A stretch of 64,000 nt of DNA from Chondrilla cf. caribensis (GCA_964020155.1 OZ026558.1:2799663-2863662); one strand, 5' to 3'; shown: positions 16,496 to 27,850, counted from the first letter of the stretch. Notes: a model not told the origin generated them from the sequence alone. A program made the numbers and translations.

Positions 16496-19391
16496 TCAAT
16501 TCAATTCAATTCAATTCAAAAATGCTTTACAGTCATTTATACAGAAATTTACGGCATGAGAAATGAGGTACTCTAGCAAATCGTGACTGAAGGACTGGAC
16601 TCAACTTGTGAGTCAGCCTATATGTTACAACAGACAGGAGGGGAATGAATGAGAAAGAATGAGATTGATTTGTGATACAGTAAAAGATTTAAACTGCATA
16701 GATCAAGACTCAAAACAAATACAGACAGCATGGAAATAAAAAGTGTATGTAGGACAAATGGAATTATATAAAATGTATACGATTAAATTGTGGATTAGCC
16801 TTAAGCTTACAATGGAAAATCAGTCTGAAATCAAAAGTGTATGTTGTGGGCCCAATAATATTGTACAAAGATTTGATGAATTACAGTTGAACAGGTGACA
16901 AAATTACTCAATTTAAGGTGGGATTAAACGGCACTGTGGACATGGACAAATATAGTGGTAGGTGCAAGCATTGTTTGATTCGAAGTTTTGGGTGAATTTC
17001 GACCAAAATGTTTCAATGATTTGGCATTTGATTGTGGTGAAAGGTTGCTCAATATTGATTGGTTGGAGTGCATTCCATAGTCTCACTACACGATTGAAGA
17101 AGGAGTGCCGGGTAATTGATGTACGTGCATAGTTATATCTGAGCATTTGGTTGTTCCTTCTTGTTGACGAGGTGACGAAGTTGATGTGGTCGTGAATGTT
17201 AATATTGTCTGGTTGAATTTGTAGGCATTTAATTAAATATAGTAGATCTTGTAATTCATATTGATACATAAGCGGGAGAAGGTGCAGTTGCAGAAGTCTT
17301 GATTTGTAATCGGAAACGTAATCATTTGTGATAAATTTAGTGGCCCTGCATTGTACATTCTCAAGTGTGATGATGTCTTTGATTTGATAAGGCCTCCATA
17401 ATTGGGAGCAGTATGTAAGTTTGGATCGGACGAGTGTTAAATATAATTGTTTCTTGATCAATATGGGTGCTGTTTGTAATTGTAAGGATCTGCGAATCAT
17501 GTAGAGTGATTGGTAAGCTTTGGAGCATATGAATTTATAGTGGCTCTGAAATGACAAAGGATTGCTGATATGTATGCCCAGATCACATATTTTTTGTTCC
17601 ATAGTACTGATTTGGTTGTTGAGTGAGTATTGAGTAGTAGTGTTGTCAGATTGTTTAGTTGTGAATCGAAGAAATTTGCATTTATCTAGATTTAGGTTGA
17701 GTTCCCATTGGGTACACCATTCTGATACAGCATGAAGGTCAAGTTGTAGATTTGTCTCACTTGATCTGATTACGTCTAGCATGAGCTTAGTGTCGTCAGC
17801 GAATAAGGATATAGATGAATGCGATACAGTAGTAGCTAGATCATTTATGTACATAAGAAAGAGTAAGGGACCCAATACACTTCCTTGGGGAACTCCAGAA
17901 AGCACAGGCAGGAGTGAAGAGTGAATATTGTTTACTTGCACAAAATGCCGTCTTCCTTCCAGATAGTTTTTAAACCAGAGCCAGAGCTGGCCAGTAATGC
18001 CAAATTGCCAGAGTTTATAGAGCAGTTTTGCATGGGGTAGAGTATCAAATGCTTTTGCAAAGTCGAGGTAAATAGCATCGGTAATGTGAGCCTTGTCGAG
18101 TGATTCCAAAACATTTGAATATGAAATGAGGAGGTTCATCAGGCATGAGCGGTTTGTAAGAAAACCGTATTGATGAGGTGATAGTAATGGCCGAATGAAG
18201 TCTATAATTTTACGATAGATAATGGATTCCAATATTGTCGATAGGGTGCAGAGTAGTGAGATGGGTCGATAATTAGATATTATAGAACGATCACCTTTTT
18301 TGTGGATGGGTATGGTTTTCTGTATTTTCCATTGGGATGGGATGGACGCCGTGTCGATACACTGTTGATATAAGTTGGTGAGGGGTATCAGCAAACAATC
18401 TGAACATAATTGAATCATTCGTGGACTGATATCGTCACATCCATATGCTTTGGTGGGATCGAGTGAGGCAATAGCTGCACTAACATCATTGACATCAATA
18501 GTTATTGTGTGTAATTGTTTAGTAGGTGTGGGAAGTTGATCCGTAGGAGGTAGTTTGTAATCACTGACAGTAAAGGTTGAATGAAAGAATGCATTGAATG
18601 CTTCTGCAGTATTTATCGGTGTGAGTATGGGTGTGGTAGAATTTGAGTCAAACATGCATGTTGGGATTGTAGCGTTAGATGACAGATGATGAAGGTAAGA
18701 GTACAGTTTTTTAGTGTTACCAGCAGATACAAGACTCAATTCATACTCTTGTTTGGTCGAGTACATTAGCTGCTGAAGTTTGTACTCTGCTTCCTTCAGT
18801 TTGATTTGCCTGTTGGTGGATGGTTTTTTCTTGACAAGACGTCTTAATGTGTGCACGCAATTTAGATTGTGCTTTATTTTAGAATTAAACCATCTAGGTG
18901 AGGAGGAATTAGTGGTGATTGCTGGGACAAATTTAGATCTTAGTTGCAGTATGAAGTTTGATAAGTGATACCAGGCTGTGTTAGTGTTATCGTGTGGTAA
19001 TACGAGGTTGGTGGTCTGTTGGTATTCCTGTAATTTTACCAGGTCGACATTTTGGTAGAGCCATACAGTTTTCTGTGTTGTACGTTGGGGGACAGTGTGG
19101 GTTTGTAGGGTGACAGATAGAATGTAATGGTCAGATTTGATGAAATCAGGAGGGGGGGGGGGGGGGGTAATGGAGACATTGAATACAAGTTGAGGGTGAG
19201 TGGAGGCAATTAGGTCGAGTGTGTTTCCGCCAATATGAGTGGGTTCGTTTATCAGTTGAACTAGGTTAAGTTTGAAGAAGCAGTCGCAAATGGCATCTCC
19301 AGTAAATGAATTCCCAGATAGTGAAGTCCAGTCAATTTCAGGATGATTTAGGTCGCCTGTTATGATCAAGGTGTTCTTTGAATTGGTAAAG
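16496..19391 (-). mobile_element. 5'-truncated CR1/L2-type LINE, nearly intact RT
   Basis: Minus-strand non-LTR retrotransposon. Its 3' end carries a (TTGAA)n tail, visible as repeated AATTC on the + strand at about 16496-16520. It is flanked by an 8-bp target duplication, TTATTTAT (16488-16495 and 19392-19399). The 5' end is cut inside the endonuclease domain, as expected for incomplete target-primed reverse transcription. Confidence 0.85.
16913..19369 (-). CDS. LINE ORF2: endonuclease remnant plus reverse transcriptase, ~818 aa
   Basis: The frame opens inside an apurinic-like (EEP) endonuclease domain; the motifs GDLN near the start and SDH about residue 80 are visible. The first codon is TTG and the frame continues upstream, so no true start exists because the element is 5'-truncated. 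The RT domain follows, with the LSGVPQGSVLGP motif and the catalytic FADD at residues 523-526 (17792-17803). The protein ends in a Cys/Pro-rich tail. No internal stop is present. A run of 16 G at 19152-19167 encodes six prolines and is a likely slippage site. It probably inserted recently, but cannot move on its own without its 5' half. Confidence 0.88.
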   Translation of the reverse strand: MIITGDLNHPEIDWTSLSGNSFTGDAICDCFFKLNLVQLINEPTHIGGNTLDLIASTHPQLVFNVSITPPPPPPDFIKSDHYILSVTLQTHTVPQRTTQKTVWLYQNVDLVKLQEYQQTTNLVLPHDNTNTAWYHLSNFILQLRSKFVPAITTNSSSPRWFNSKIKHNLNCVHTLRRLVKKKPSTNRQIKLKEAEYKLQQLMYSTKQEYELSLVSAGNTKKLYSYLHHLSSNATIPTCMFDSNSTTPILTPINTAEAFNAFFHSTFTVSDYKLPPTDQLPTPTKQLHTITIDVNDVSAAIASLDPTKAYGCDDISPRMIQLCSDCLLIPLTNLYQQCIDTASIPSQWKIQKTIPIHKKGDRSIISNYRPISLLCTLSTILESIIYRKIIDFIRPLLSPHQYGFLTNRSCLMNLLISYSNVLESLDKAHITDAIYLDFAKAFDTLPHAKLLYKLWQFGITGQLWLWFKNYLEGRRHFVQVNNIHSSLLPVLSGVPQGSVLGPLLFLMYINDLATTVSHSSISLFADDTKLMLDVIRSSETNLQLDLHAVSEWCTQWELNLNLDKCKFLRFTTKQSDNTTTQYSLNNQISTMEQKICDLGIHISNPLSFQSHYKFICSKAYQSLYMIRRSLQLQTAPILIKKQLYLTLVRSKLTYCSQLWRPYQIKDIITLENVQCRATKFITNDYVSDYKSRLLQLHLLPLMYQYELQDLLYLIKCLQIQPDNINIHDHINFVTSSTRRNNQMLRYNYARTSITRHSFFNRVVRLWNALQPINIEQPFTTIKCQIIETFWSKFTQNFESNNACTYHYICPCPQCRLIPP

Positions 19392-19857
19392 TTATTTATG
19401 GACTGTTAGTGTGCTCGATCGCCTTAGCGGATACGCAAGAGCAAAGTCGATTTCGTCGATTTGTAACGCCATTAGCCTCTCTCATGATTGACCAGAAGGC
19501 ACGATTTCTTCCACGGGCCGAATTTCTAGACGATATTCAGCATGATGTCCGTGCCTTGCAACGCGCTAAGAAAGATGTCGAGCAAAAACTGGTATTTTGA
19601 CCTCAGAAAACCCGCTATATTGAATGGGAATTCGGGAAACACTAGTTCTAGATCTGTGTCAAAATTGTAAAAATCGCAAAATAAACATCACACGTTTGAT
19701 AGTAACACTTTATGGGTGTTAAGCTGTGATCTTCACACCTTGCATAGAACGTGGGCGGAACAAGTCAGGTACGGTATAGGAAATGTACCAGACCCTTTCC
19801 GCGCCATAATAAAATGGAGGCCGGAAGGGTCTGGGCTACGTCAGACTAACGTCCGAT

Positions 19858-21022
19858 TCGTTCCATCATAGACCCTTAAGAGTCTAAGGGTATTTAGGGT
19901 CTATGGTTCAATCTATTCAGCAACCAGGAACACAAGAATGAAGACCTGAAGTGGCAATGGAGGTGAGACCAGCAGGTACGTAGATCTACTCACTGCTGAG
20001 TGGTATTAGATTGTGATGTTTAGTGTCATACGTACGTGCATACGTGTACTCGTCATGTTGGTTAATGTGTCTTGTAGGCATGCCTGCATGTACATAAGTA
20101 AAGTACTTCTTGTATGCTTCAACCAGGATGCCTACATGGCTTGAACTGTGTATGTCTGTAGTGTAATATTTCGAGTAGCATTTATTGTCAAGTTTTGTAC
20201 AATAGAAACTCCCTACTGTGGACTCTTTCTGCCCTTGATTGATGTTCTTATTACAGAGGTTTCCTCACTTCAGAGGTTGCTTGATATACTAAAGTGCTAC
20301 ACTGGGACACAAAATGGTGTCCTTATTACAGACGTTTCCACAGTTCAAAGTTTTCAGCATAGATAGAGTTACACTACAGATACGGATGTACGTAAATACG
20401 TATGTACCTATATGTATGCTCCATGGTACTACACTGGGATACAGACTGGACCAGGGTACTACACTGTGTTCATTGTTATGTCGGTCAGTGTGTTTTGTAT
20501 GCCTGTTTGTGTAGAATAGTGTGTCTTGAATGTGTTAAGTAAGGTAGTTACATAGCCTGTCTTGTATGGTATATTAGGCAGTATTCATTGTCATTATAAT
20601 ATATCCAGCAAACATGCCTTGTTTTTTGTGCACGTACATATGTACTTATATTGATACTTATATACGGACATATTTCATTTGTGTTAACTAATGTACATAT
20701 GTATGTATGTACGTAAATACGTATTTACCTATGTACAATGATTGTTCTATATACATCATCTCTAGTGTATAGTTACAACTTATTGCCTCGGTTTCTTCAT
20801 TCATATCAACAGTACATGCATGCAAACATTCGACATGTGAAGAATCATTCTTGACTACAGATATCATCAATATTGACTAATTATGTCAATTATCTTCATT
20901 TCAACATCTAGTTTAGTCTGTGTAATCACTTCATGTTCACTTCATTATTCAATCACTTCCAATGAAACTTCTATCAGATATCATCAATGTTTATCGATAT
21001 GAAATGCACTACAAGTTATGGA
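19858..21022. other. Non-coding stretch with a pogo-like fragment
   Basis: Bases ~20200-20350 contain GTCCTTATTACAGAGGTTTCC-type repeats resembling the subterminal repeats of the pogo-like element at 9238-10132, without ends. No gene is supported. Confidence 0.45.
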
Positions 21023-21023
21023 T

Positions 21024-21073
<50 letters not shown>
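21023..21073. repeat. (GT)n microsatellite
   Basis: About 24 GT dinucleotides, 130 bp downstream of the collagen stop codon. Confidence 0.97.
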
Positions 21074-21074
<1 letters not shown>

Positions 21075-21202
21075 AGCATCTGGTGATTATTGTATGTAAT
21101 GAGATGGGCACAAGATGTACTGTAATACTAGTAAGACTATAGAAGCTTCAGTAAGAATAAGCAGTATTTATCAGAAAGGTTTGTTAGTTCATTAATCTGT
21201 GT

Positions 21203-22338
21203 TCACTTGGTACAGACAGCACATGTGAGCTCCTTCTGAGGGTCATAGGGTGGACAGTCAATCCCATTGCAGGTGGCCTCAACGTGGTAGAAAACTGCCC
21301 CATTTTTGTTGGCCGCACTACCAGGAATAGATTCAGGATTTTTATCAACACATTCATACATTGTTCTGTGGTGGTTGCTTGCATAGTATGTTGTCATGAG
21401 ATATCCCGAGTACTCCAGTGTCCAGGATGTTGGACATTCATCTCTTGCTGGTAGCATGAAGAGTTTAGGTCTAGAAGTACAGCAAACTGCACATGGTACA
21501 TTGTGTTCATGCACATGTGAGAGTGGAGAGTTTGTTTGCGTTTCGTACTCAGTTCCATGGAGTGGACTGTGTCCTTGTACCCCAGCACGATAGCTCGAAT
21601 ACTTGGGTTCTTCCGGTAGACAGAGGTAGTTTGCCCCGCCTCCAGTATTACTGTACCAGCTCCCAGCAGTAATCCCCTGGTAGACTAGTTCAGTTCCTGA
21701 TATGTTAGGACAGGTTGTATTTCCCCATCTAATGTAGACAGTTCCTCCACCGGGTGGACCTTGAGGTCCAGGAGGACCCATGGGACCCACGTCTCCCTTC
21801 ATTCCTTTGTCCCCATAATGTCCGTCACCTTGAGGTCCAGGAGGACCCATGGGACCAACGTCTCCCTTCATTCCTTTATCCCCATCACGTCCGTCTTTCC
21901 CAGTAGCTCCAGGTGCCCCTGTTAGTCCATCTCTCCCATCCCTCCCTCTAATGGCATCAAGGTTGGGACACGATGGGCTATTATCATCATTGTCATCTTG
22001 TCTCTTCACAATTCCACCAGCTCCTGTTGTTAGCGAAGACAATATTATTACTGTATGTACGTACATTGAGATGTGTGTCCAGGTTTTATATGACATTAGA
22101 CTATGTAGTTTGCTCACAATAAATTTACTGTCCACATACATACGTACATATGCATCACCTGTATGTTTGTATGTATATTGCCATCATACACAGTAGAAAG
22201 TACAGTACAAACAGTACATTCACTACATACGTAGATTTGTATAGTCATTTTAGTATACCTCCCCTCCTCACCTTCAGCTAGGTTGTTGACAGCAGAGATG
22301 ACCACTATGGTAGTGATGAGTATGACTGGTGTCCTCAT
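21203..22338 (-). CDS. Short-chain collagen C4-like (spongin-type) secreted protein, 295 aa, two exons
   Basis: Exon 1 is 22272-22338 (ATG at 22338) and exon 2 is 21203-22023; the GT donor and AG acceptor join in phase 1 to give an open 296-codon frame. Residues 1-22 are a signal peptide ([19 protein letters not shown]). A short acidic linker precedes about 20 Gly-X-Y triplets. Within these, a ~63-bp unit encoding [19 protein letters not shown] occurs twice, separated by an imperfection (DGHY). The C-terminal domain starts at [11 protein letters not shown] and is rich in Cys (CLP, PCAVCC, YECVD, ATCNG, DCPPYDP), as in short-chain collagens of freshwater sponges. Its expected place is the extracellular matrix. 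It is the only intact member of a four-copy local family. Confidence 0.92.
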
Positions 22339-22789
22339 AGCTACTGTGATCTGGAAGTAGCACTGCCTTTATTCTTCAACGTATCAAATATTTGTATAAT
22401 ATTATTGACTCAAATACACGTTTGTACGTATATGGTTTTAGTAGAATTAAACTTGTCTTTTATACTATTAGGTTGATGATGGTGTGGGAAGGGTGGGGTA
22501 TTTACTGAGTCAGCAAGTTATCATTGTGTTAGGCTATGTCAGGTTTTGAATTTCCCTCGCACTTTGTCAGTCATTGTGTACTCACACTTGCTATCCTGAT
22601 TTCTGATGATCTGTACTACATACATACGTATCTCACTAAGTGTGTATCCAGTGTTGTAACATTATTTAAACTTTAGCCACATGTAGTAGCCCTCGCCCAC
22701 AGTGCATCTTATTGTGTTATAGTGTGTTTATGTATACATATGTATGCATGTATGTACCTTGTTCAAACTGTGGAATACATATATTATAT
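22339..22789. other. Upstream region of the collagen gene
   Basis: Presumed promoter region on the minus strand. No TATA box or other motif can be assigned with confidence. It separates the intact gene from the next decayed copy. Confidence 0.35.
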
Positions 22790-23290
22790 GTACATACGTA
22801 GGAAAACATGGCCTCCACATGGTCCCTGTTTGCGTTAATGTTGTAGCCAAGGATGGATTCTGGCTCTTTGTCAATACATTCATAGGTCGTTCTGTAGTGA
22901 CCTGTAGTAAAGAACGCATATTGTGGTGAGTTACCCCAAGTATTTCAGTGTCCAGGTTGTTGGACATTCATCTCATGCTGGTAGAGTTTAGATTTAGAAG
23001 TATGTACACGTACAGCAATCTGCACAGGGTACATTGTGTTGCTCCACACTACCTAGGTATTGGTGATCCATGATTTTTTAGTACTCAATTCCACAAAGTG
23101 GACTCGTGCCTTGACTACCAGAGTAGTAGTGTGAATGCTTTGGGGTCTTTGGCAAGCATTGGTTATTTGCTCCCACTCCAATATGTACATATGTGTGTTA
23201 TAACTCCCATCAGCAATCCCATCATTGACTAATTCTGTTCCATTTTGTGACAGGTTGTTCTCCCTCATCTAATGTAGACACTTCCTCCAC
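22790..23290 (-). pseudogene. Short-chain collagen C-terminal domain, decayed copy
   Basis: Minus-strand fragments correspond to the C-terminal domain of 21203-22023 in shifted frames: NGTELVNDGIADGSYNTH, CQRPQSIHTTTLVVKARVH (frameshifted) and a segment matching the Tyr-Cys-Val region at about 22800-22900. Several frameshifts and a premature stop are present. The Gly-X-Y segment is missing. Confidence 0.75.
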
Positions 23291-23639
23291 CATCTCCAAT
23301 GCACCAATGTACGTATGTAGGATGTTTATATGACAATAGATGCTATACAGGAATTTGATAAGCATGCCAGAATGACAATATGCTATAGTTTGTACATATG
23401 TCTGATGGTATAGCATACGGTTATGATGTGTACAGTATCTGTTATCTCACATTCACATGCAAATTTATACAATTTCATGATAACGATATTACAGCATATA
23501 CCTTATAGCATAATACTCCACTATGCACAATCTATCCCCATTCCTGTTGGATCTACACTACACATACTTTATGGTACACTGTAACATCTAGTGGTATCAT
23601 ATCCTGTTGTTGAAGTGTGATCCTTGTTTATTTAGTACA

Positions 23640-24148
23640 GACAGCACATGTGAGCTCCTACCAAAGAGTATAGGGTGGACATGGTAGTCCACTACAGGTG
23701 TTTTTCATGTGGTAGAAAAGAGCTTTATCTGTGCCACCCATAATCCTAAAAATAGATCCAGGATCAGTAAGACTAATATTGTCGTTGTTGTCTTGTGTCT
23801 TCACAATCCTACCAACTCCTGTTTTGAGAAAAGACTGCATTGATGGGTATGTACAATACATGCCTACCAGATCCACATATTGTATGTACACACATTATGT
23901 ATGTAAATGTACATTCTTATAAGAACCTACACTTGCATCCATACGAACTTGTGTACAGTAAGTATGTATAAACAAATGTAAATACTGTACATAGATGTAT
24001 ACAGATAATATGTACGTACATGCACATTTGCATAACAGCTTCTGTATACCTAGTTGTTGTAATACACTTCCCATCCTTCCTATCCAGCTAGGTTGTTGAT
24101 AGCAGAGATGACCACTATGGTAGTGATGAGTATGACTGGTGTTCTCAT
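23640..24148 (-). pseudogene. Short-chain collagen copy with signal exon, collagen and core deleted
   Basis: The signal exon (ATG at 24148) is almost identical to that of the intact gene. Its donor is lost, however: GAAGgtgag in the intact gene reads GGATaggaa here and brings a stop. The second exon begins TGVGRIVKTQDNNDN, matching the intact linker. It then jumps directly to the last segment (DKALFYHMKNTCSGLPCPPY), so the whole Gly-X-Y region and most of the C-terminal domain have been deleted. It ends in a stop before the final Cys-x-x-Cys. Confidence 0.8.
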
Positions 24149-24426
24149 AGCTGTGATCTGCTTACAATGTGTATATCTTTGTATAACCTTGTATAACTCT
24201 GTATATCCTTAGTAGGTCCTTGTTGGTTCACTTCAAACTTTCCTCACATACGTACAGTATATACAGTACGTATGTACATACGTACCTATGCAGTGAAGTA
24301 TTTTTCCTAAGTACAAGTATAGGCATTTGCTACTTATAAAACAGTGATCATCTTTTATTATAGTATTTTATCTGTAATATATTTGTAAGACATTAATGTG
24401 CATGCATATGTATGATTTCCAACTTC

Positions 24427-24618
24427 TGCTAGCTTGCTGTACTCTACCTAATGATGTGCTAGCTTGCTGTACTCTACCTATGTTGTGCTAGCTTGCTGTA
24501 ATCTACCTAATGTTGTGCTAGCTTGCTGTACTCTACCTAATGTTGTGCTAACATGCTGTACTCCAGTCAATGTTATGGCTACCTACATAGCTGTACTCTA
24601 CTAATGTTATGGCAAGCT
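24427..24618. repeat. Minisatellite, ~30-bp unit, about six copies
   Basis: The unit GCTAGCTTGCTGTACTCTAC plus about 10 bp (CTAATGTTGT) is repeated head to tail; the first four copies are near-identical and the last two degenerate. There are no spacers, so it is not an array of the CRISPR type. Confidence 0.9.
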
Positions 24619-24687
24619 TGCAAAACAGTATCTAAAGTCTGTAGGATTAAAGTCCAAGTTAAGTAACAGCTGTTTTCTTTTAATTAG

Positions 24688-26563
24688 ACATCGAGGAATG
24701 TAGAGACAGAAACAGAGGCTGTCACAGTGGACAGGTGTGTGTGAATGTTTCCGGCAACCTTAGTGCACATATGTAACAAGATATGACAATAACACTGCGA
24801 CATGCATCAGTACAGATGAGTTGCTGGCTTGATTTGTACAACCTAACAAGCTAACTTTCTGACTTATAATGTGCATTTGTTACATCTAATTCTCTGAAGA
24901 GCCCTGTGATTACTTCAATGGAAGATGTTCACAAATATGCTGTAAAGGTGACATCTGCACTTGTTTGCCTGGATATAGAGCTGAAAATAAGTCTTGCATT
25001 GGTACAATTGTGTGGCTATAAGTGTACTCTATGCATATTGCCCACTCACTCTGATTACATTGCTGTGCTCTCAGATATCAATGAATGCAGTCAACACAAT
25101 GGAGGATGTCAGGTCAATTGTATCAACTTACCTGGTTCCTTTGCTTGCTCTTGTAATCCCGGTTCTAGGCTCCTTGCTGATGGAATTTCCTGTGAACGTG
25201 AATTCTTCTTAGTTTTCTGCCTGGCACTTAAGCATTGTGCTAATTGTTTCATTTCTAATGTGAACAGTGTACAATCGAACCATTAAATTTTGAAGAACAT
25301 CACACTCCACTTTTGATTTGGTAGTATATATTTCATTCATACACCTTGCTATCATTCACAAGGTGTAAGAGTTATCTGTAAACTCCTTAAGAGACTCCAA
25401 AGTAATTTTGAGTGCAATAAATAAATGAAAATGACCCATATGTGTCCAACAATGGAGGTTGCCAACATGTCTGTGGGTCTGGTGCCCTATGCAGCTGTTA
25501 TCCTGGATTCAAATTAGCACCCAACCACAAGAACTGCACAATGTGTATGAACTACTCCAACATACATTCACATAATAATAATACATATGTATTTTATATG
25601 TTTATGTACGTGTGTACTCAAAATATAATAATATTTGCATAATACATCTGTATAAATTTGCAGTGTAACTACAGTACACGTTTCACTCTAGGTAATAGCT
25701 AAAGTACTGCTGGTAGGGCTGTAGCAGATATGCCAGCACTTTTGGCTTGATTTTGTTGACAACGGCTAATCAAGCCAAGTGTCTCTATCCACTACCACCC
25801 TGAGAGGTACTTTAGCTATTATGTTGTATGTTTCCATATAAAATAATATAATTATACACTTACTCTCAAACAGCATCGTTTATTATAGCTAAACAATGAG
25901 TTGCTAGGCAATTAATTGACAAGTGTTCATAACAATAATTATTACCTGACATTTGGTGTATATCACAGCAAATGGAAATGTTCAATATTGAAGATATTTG
26001 CATGCTTTGATCTGTCCACTCAACATACCACATTTGTAATAATTTTTATACAAATACGTATGTAATGTGAATTTCAATATATTCATGCATTTGTGGATTG
26101 TACGTATATCCTAACATGTAGATGTGGTCACTCCTCCAATGAAGTGATGTCCGTTGAGAAGTGCCCTTCTTGTTTGCTGGTTACATGGCCCAAACCACTC
26201 GGACTAGATAAAACAGGCAAACCATTTAGTTTGTTCTATGAAATCAACTGTGCTGAAGTGAAGGGACGTGGAAAATTGGTTGCCATCATGGAAAGTCTAG
26301 AGTTACGTGTGACTGGTCTGAACTACTCTACAGAATATGAATGTTTTGTAACTCCTATCACTTCCCATGGACATGGCAGTGCTAATAACATTGTTGTGAA
26401 ATTGACAGGTTTGTTCAATGCTGGTATTTAGTACAAATTCGCTATTTATGCATACTTCTCAATGTTACAGGTAAACCTGACGTGATTGCTATCACAAAAA
26501 TGGTGAAGAGGCAGTTTTTGGACCGAATCCTCACTCCTGTCATTATTATTCCTGATTATTGAT
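24688..26563 (+). pseudogene. EGF-like and fibronectin III exons of a secreted or receptor gene, partly decayed
   Basis: Two good phase-1 exons are seen: 24900-25001 (EGF, CDYFNGRCSQICCKGDICTC) and 25075-25197 (calcium-binding EGF, DINECSQHNGGC). They are flanked by weaker ones: 24688-24776 (DIEEC start, truncated by a stop) and 25436-25560 (EGF lacking its first Cys and a clear acceptor). An FN3 exon (26122-26408; VTWPKP, YEINC, LNYSTEYECFVTP) has a donor, but its first codons are one base out of frame with the acceptor phase. A final exon from 26471 ends at 26563. EGF/FN3 mosaics are extracellular adhesion or receptor proteins. The mix of intact and broken exons suggests a decaying gene, though alternative splicing cannot be excluded. 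No signal peptide or transmembrane segment was found. Confidence 0.6.
25693..25821. mobile_element. Small MITE with 15-bp perfect inverted ends
   Basis: TAATAGCTAAAGTAC at 25693-25707 is the exact complement of 25807-25821. Similar internal words (CTGGTAG.GCTGTAG) recur near 14695 and 52205, suggesting other relics of the family. It lies between the EGF and FN3 exons. Confidence 0.6.
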
Positions 26564-27355
26564 GTTTTTGCTCTACTTGCTCTTTGTCTTCGCTTATGTT
26601 TGTGCATTATGTGCTGTTGTAGATCTTCCAAATGGACTTTCTTGCATTATAGTAGTAAACTAGGTCATTATTAAACTCCAATAATATCTGTCTTCACTTT
26701 CAATGTTTTCTTCTTGTCCAGTCAATATAATATTATTAATTATATCATGATTCTTCTTGCTGTTCATATTATATTTATCATTATAGAAGTTTTGTTGGAA
26801 TTAATATAATTATTATTGTTATTACATTTTATAATCATCATGTAGTATATTGCACATATTTAATAATATCATTACACGCAATTCTAATTTTATAATTTCT
26901 GTACATGTACCATTTCGTGCTCTATCCGGTCCATTATACATCTATAATAAACATTAATATTAATATCAATCATAATAACATAATAATATATAATTATTAA
27001 TTTTCATCAGCGTAGTCCATATTGCAATTGCACCTTCAGCCTCTTGGCCCCAGTTGCATGATTCTCATTCCATAGAGCAAGTGTGACAAGGGCCATTCAG
27101 GTGACATTACCACACCTTGTTGTCTTTGTCAATATAATATTCTCATATAATATCATAATATTATTTGTTAATAGCATGATAATTGCATGTCAAAGATAAT
27201 TTATGCTGATGTATGTATACTTATAATTTATCATTAAACCTGCATAATAATTACATTATTACAATTATAATTTTGAATTTGAGGAAGATTACTAATATAT
27301 ATTTTTCGGGATAATAATTGCATTCAAGCGATTGAATAATTATGTCCAGGATTTA
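26564..27355. other. Very AT-rich non-coding stretch
   Basis: Dominated by ATTATTATA-like sequence. No exon or repeat boundary was identified. Confidence 0.5.
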
Positions 27356-27850
27356 AAATAATTGGCAAGGGGAAGTGATGCACAGGATCATTGGAAGGCA
27401 GTTATTGGTATAATTACAATCGACAATCTGAAAGTAACTGGTTCCATTCAGTTGTGCAAAGGTCAAGATGCAGGAATTGAATCAGCCATACATGTGATGA
27501 ATACAATGTTCCAGGTTGAATCCACTGAAGCAACTGTACTAATAGACGTCACCAATCAACTGTTTTACATATTAAACTCATATTGAATACTACACACAAC
27601 AGCAACAACTCAGATATAACAAAACTAAATACAAGTACAATAATTGAATTAAAGTACTGAATTAAATAGAGAAGCTGCCTTAAAGAATATCGAATTCACT
27701 GTGTCCCTCTTTGGCCATCATTACCATTAACACGTACAGAGAATATACACATCTGTTTAAAGACACAAAAACATTTGGCCCAGAGAAGGTACAACACAAG
27801 GGATTCCCACGTAGTTGGTATTATGCCCTTCAATATAAAGAAATTCCAGA
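27356..27850 (+). pseudogene. Reverse transcriptase fragment of the 62.7-64 kb family
   Basis: The frame 27362-27586 encodes GSIQLCKGQDAGIESAIHVM followed by ATVLIDVTNQ, then after an insertion LNREAALKNIEF (about 27665). This order matches the minus-strand RT at 62690-63967 (GQHSGCKAAVHA, GVLMVDAKNIFNSLNRKAAL). The copy is broken by an insertion and stops. Confidence 0.6.

Larger units (their letters stand above)
16322..19600 (+). pseudogene. RecQ-like DNA helicase fragment carried in the TIR element
   Basis: The left part (16322-16495) encodes FSAIEHAVSG followed by the Walker A-like motif LLPTGFGKSLIY, as in motif I of RecQ helicases. The right part (19400-19600) encodes VTPLASLMIDQKARF, matching the motif Ia region. 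The two parts are in one frame if the LINE and one copy of its 8-bp target duplication are removed, so the LINE landed inside an open frame. The frame then ends at 19600, long before the DEAH and helicase C motifs, so the fragment cannot be an active helicase. No ATG is convincing; the frame opens with GTG at 16322. The passenger could be a captured host exon or a relic of the element's own gene. Confidence 0.7.
16162..19848. mobile_element. MULE-like TIR transposon with RecQ-like passenger, split by a LINE
   Basis: The 68-bp terminal inverted repeats (16162-16229 and 19781-19848) begin TAGTCTGACG and differ at only a few positions. The flanks ACGTCCGAT (16153-16161 and 19849-19857) form a perfect 9-bp target duplication, which is typical of Mutator-like elements. 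Each TIR contains its own inner inverted repeat (CCAGACCCTTCC..GGAAAGGGTCTGG). The interior holds a RecQ-helicase-like reading frame and no recognisable transposase. Without the LINE at 16496-19391 the element would be ~0.8 kb. MULE assignment is inferred from TSD length and TIR length only. Confidence 0.8.

Noticed and set aside
24427..24618. Possible CRISPR-like array
   Set aside because: Units are head to tail without spacers and vary gradually; it is a minisatellite in a eukaryotic genome.
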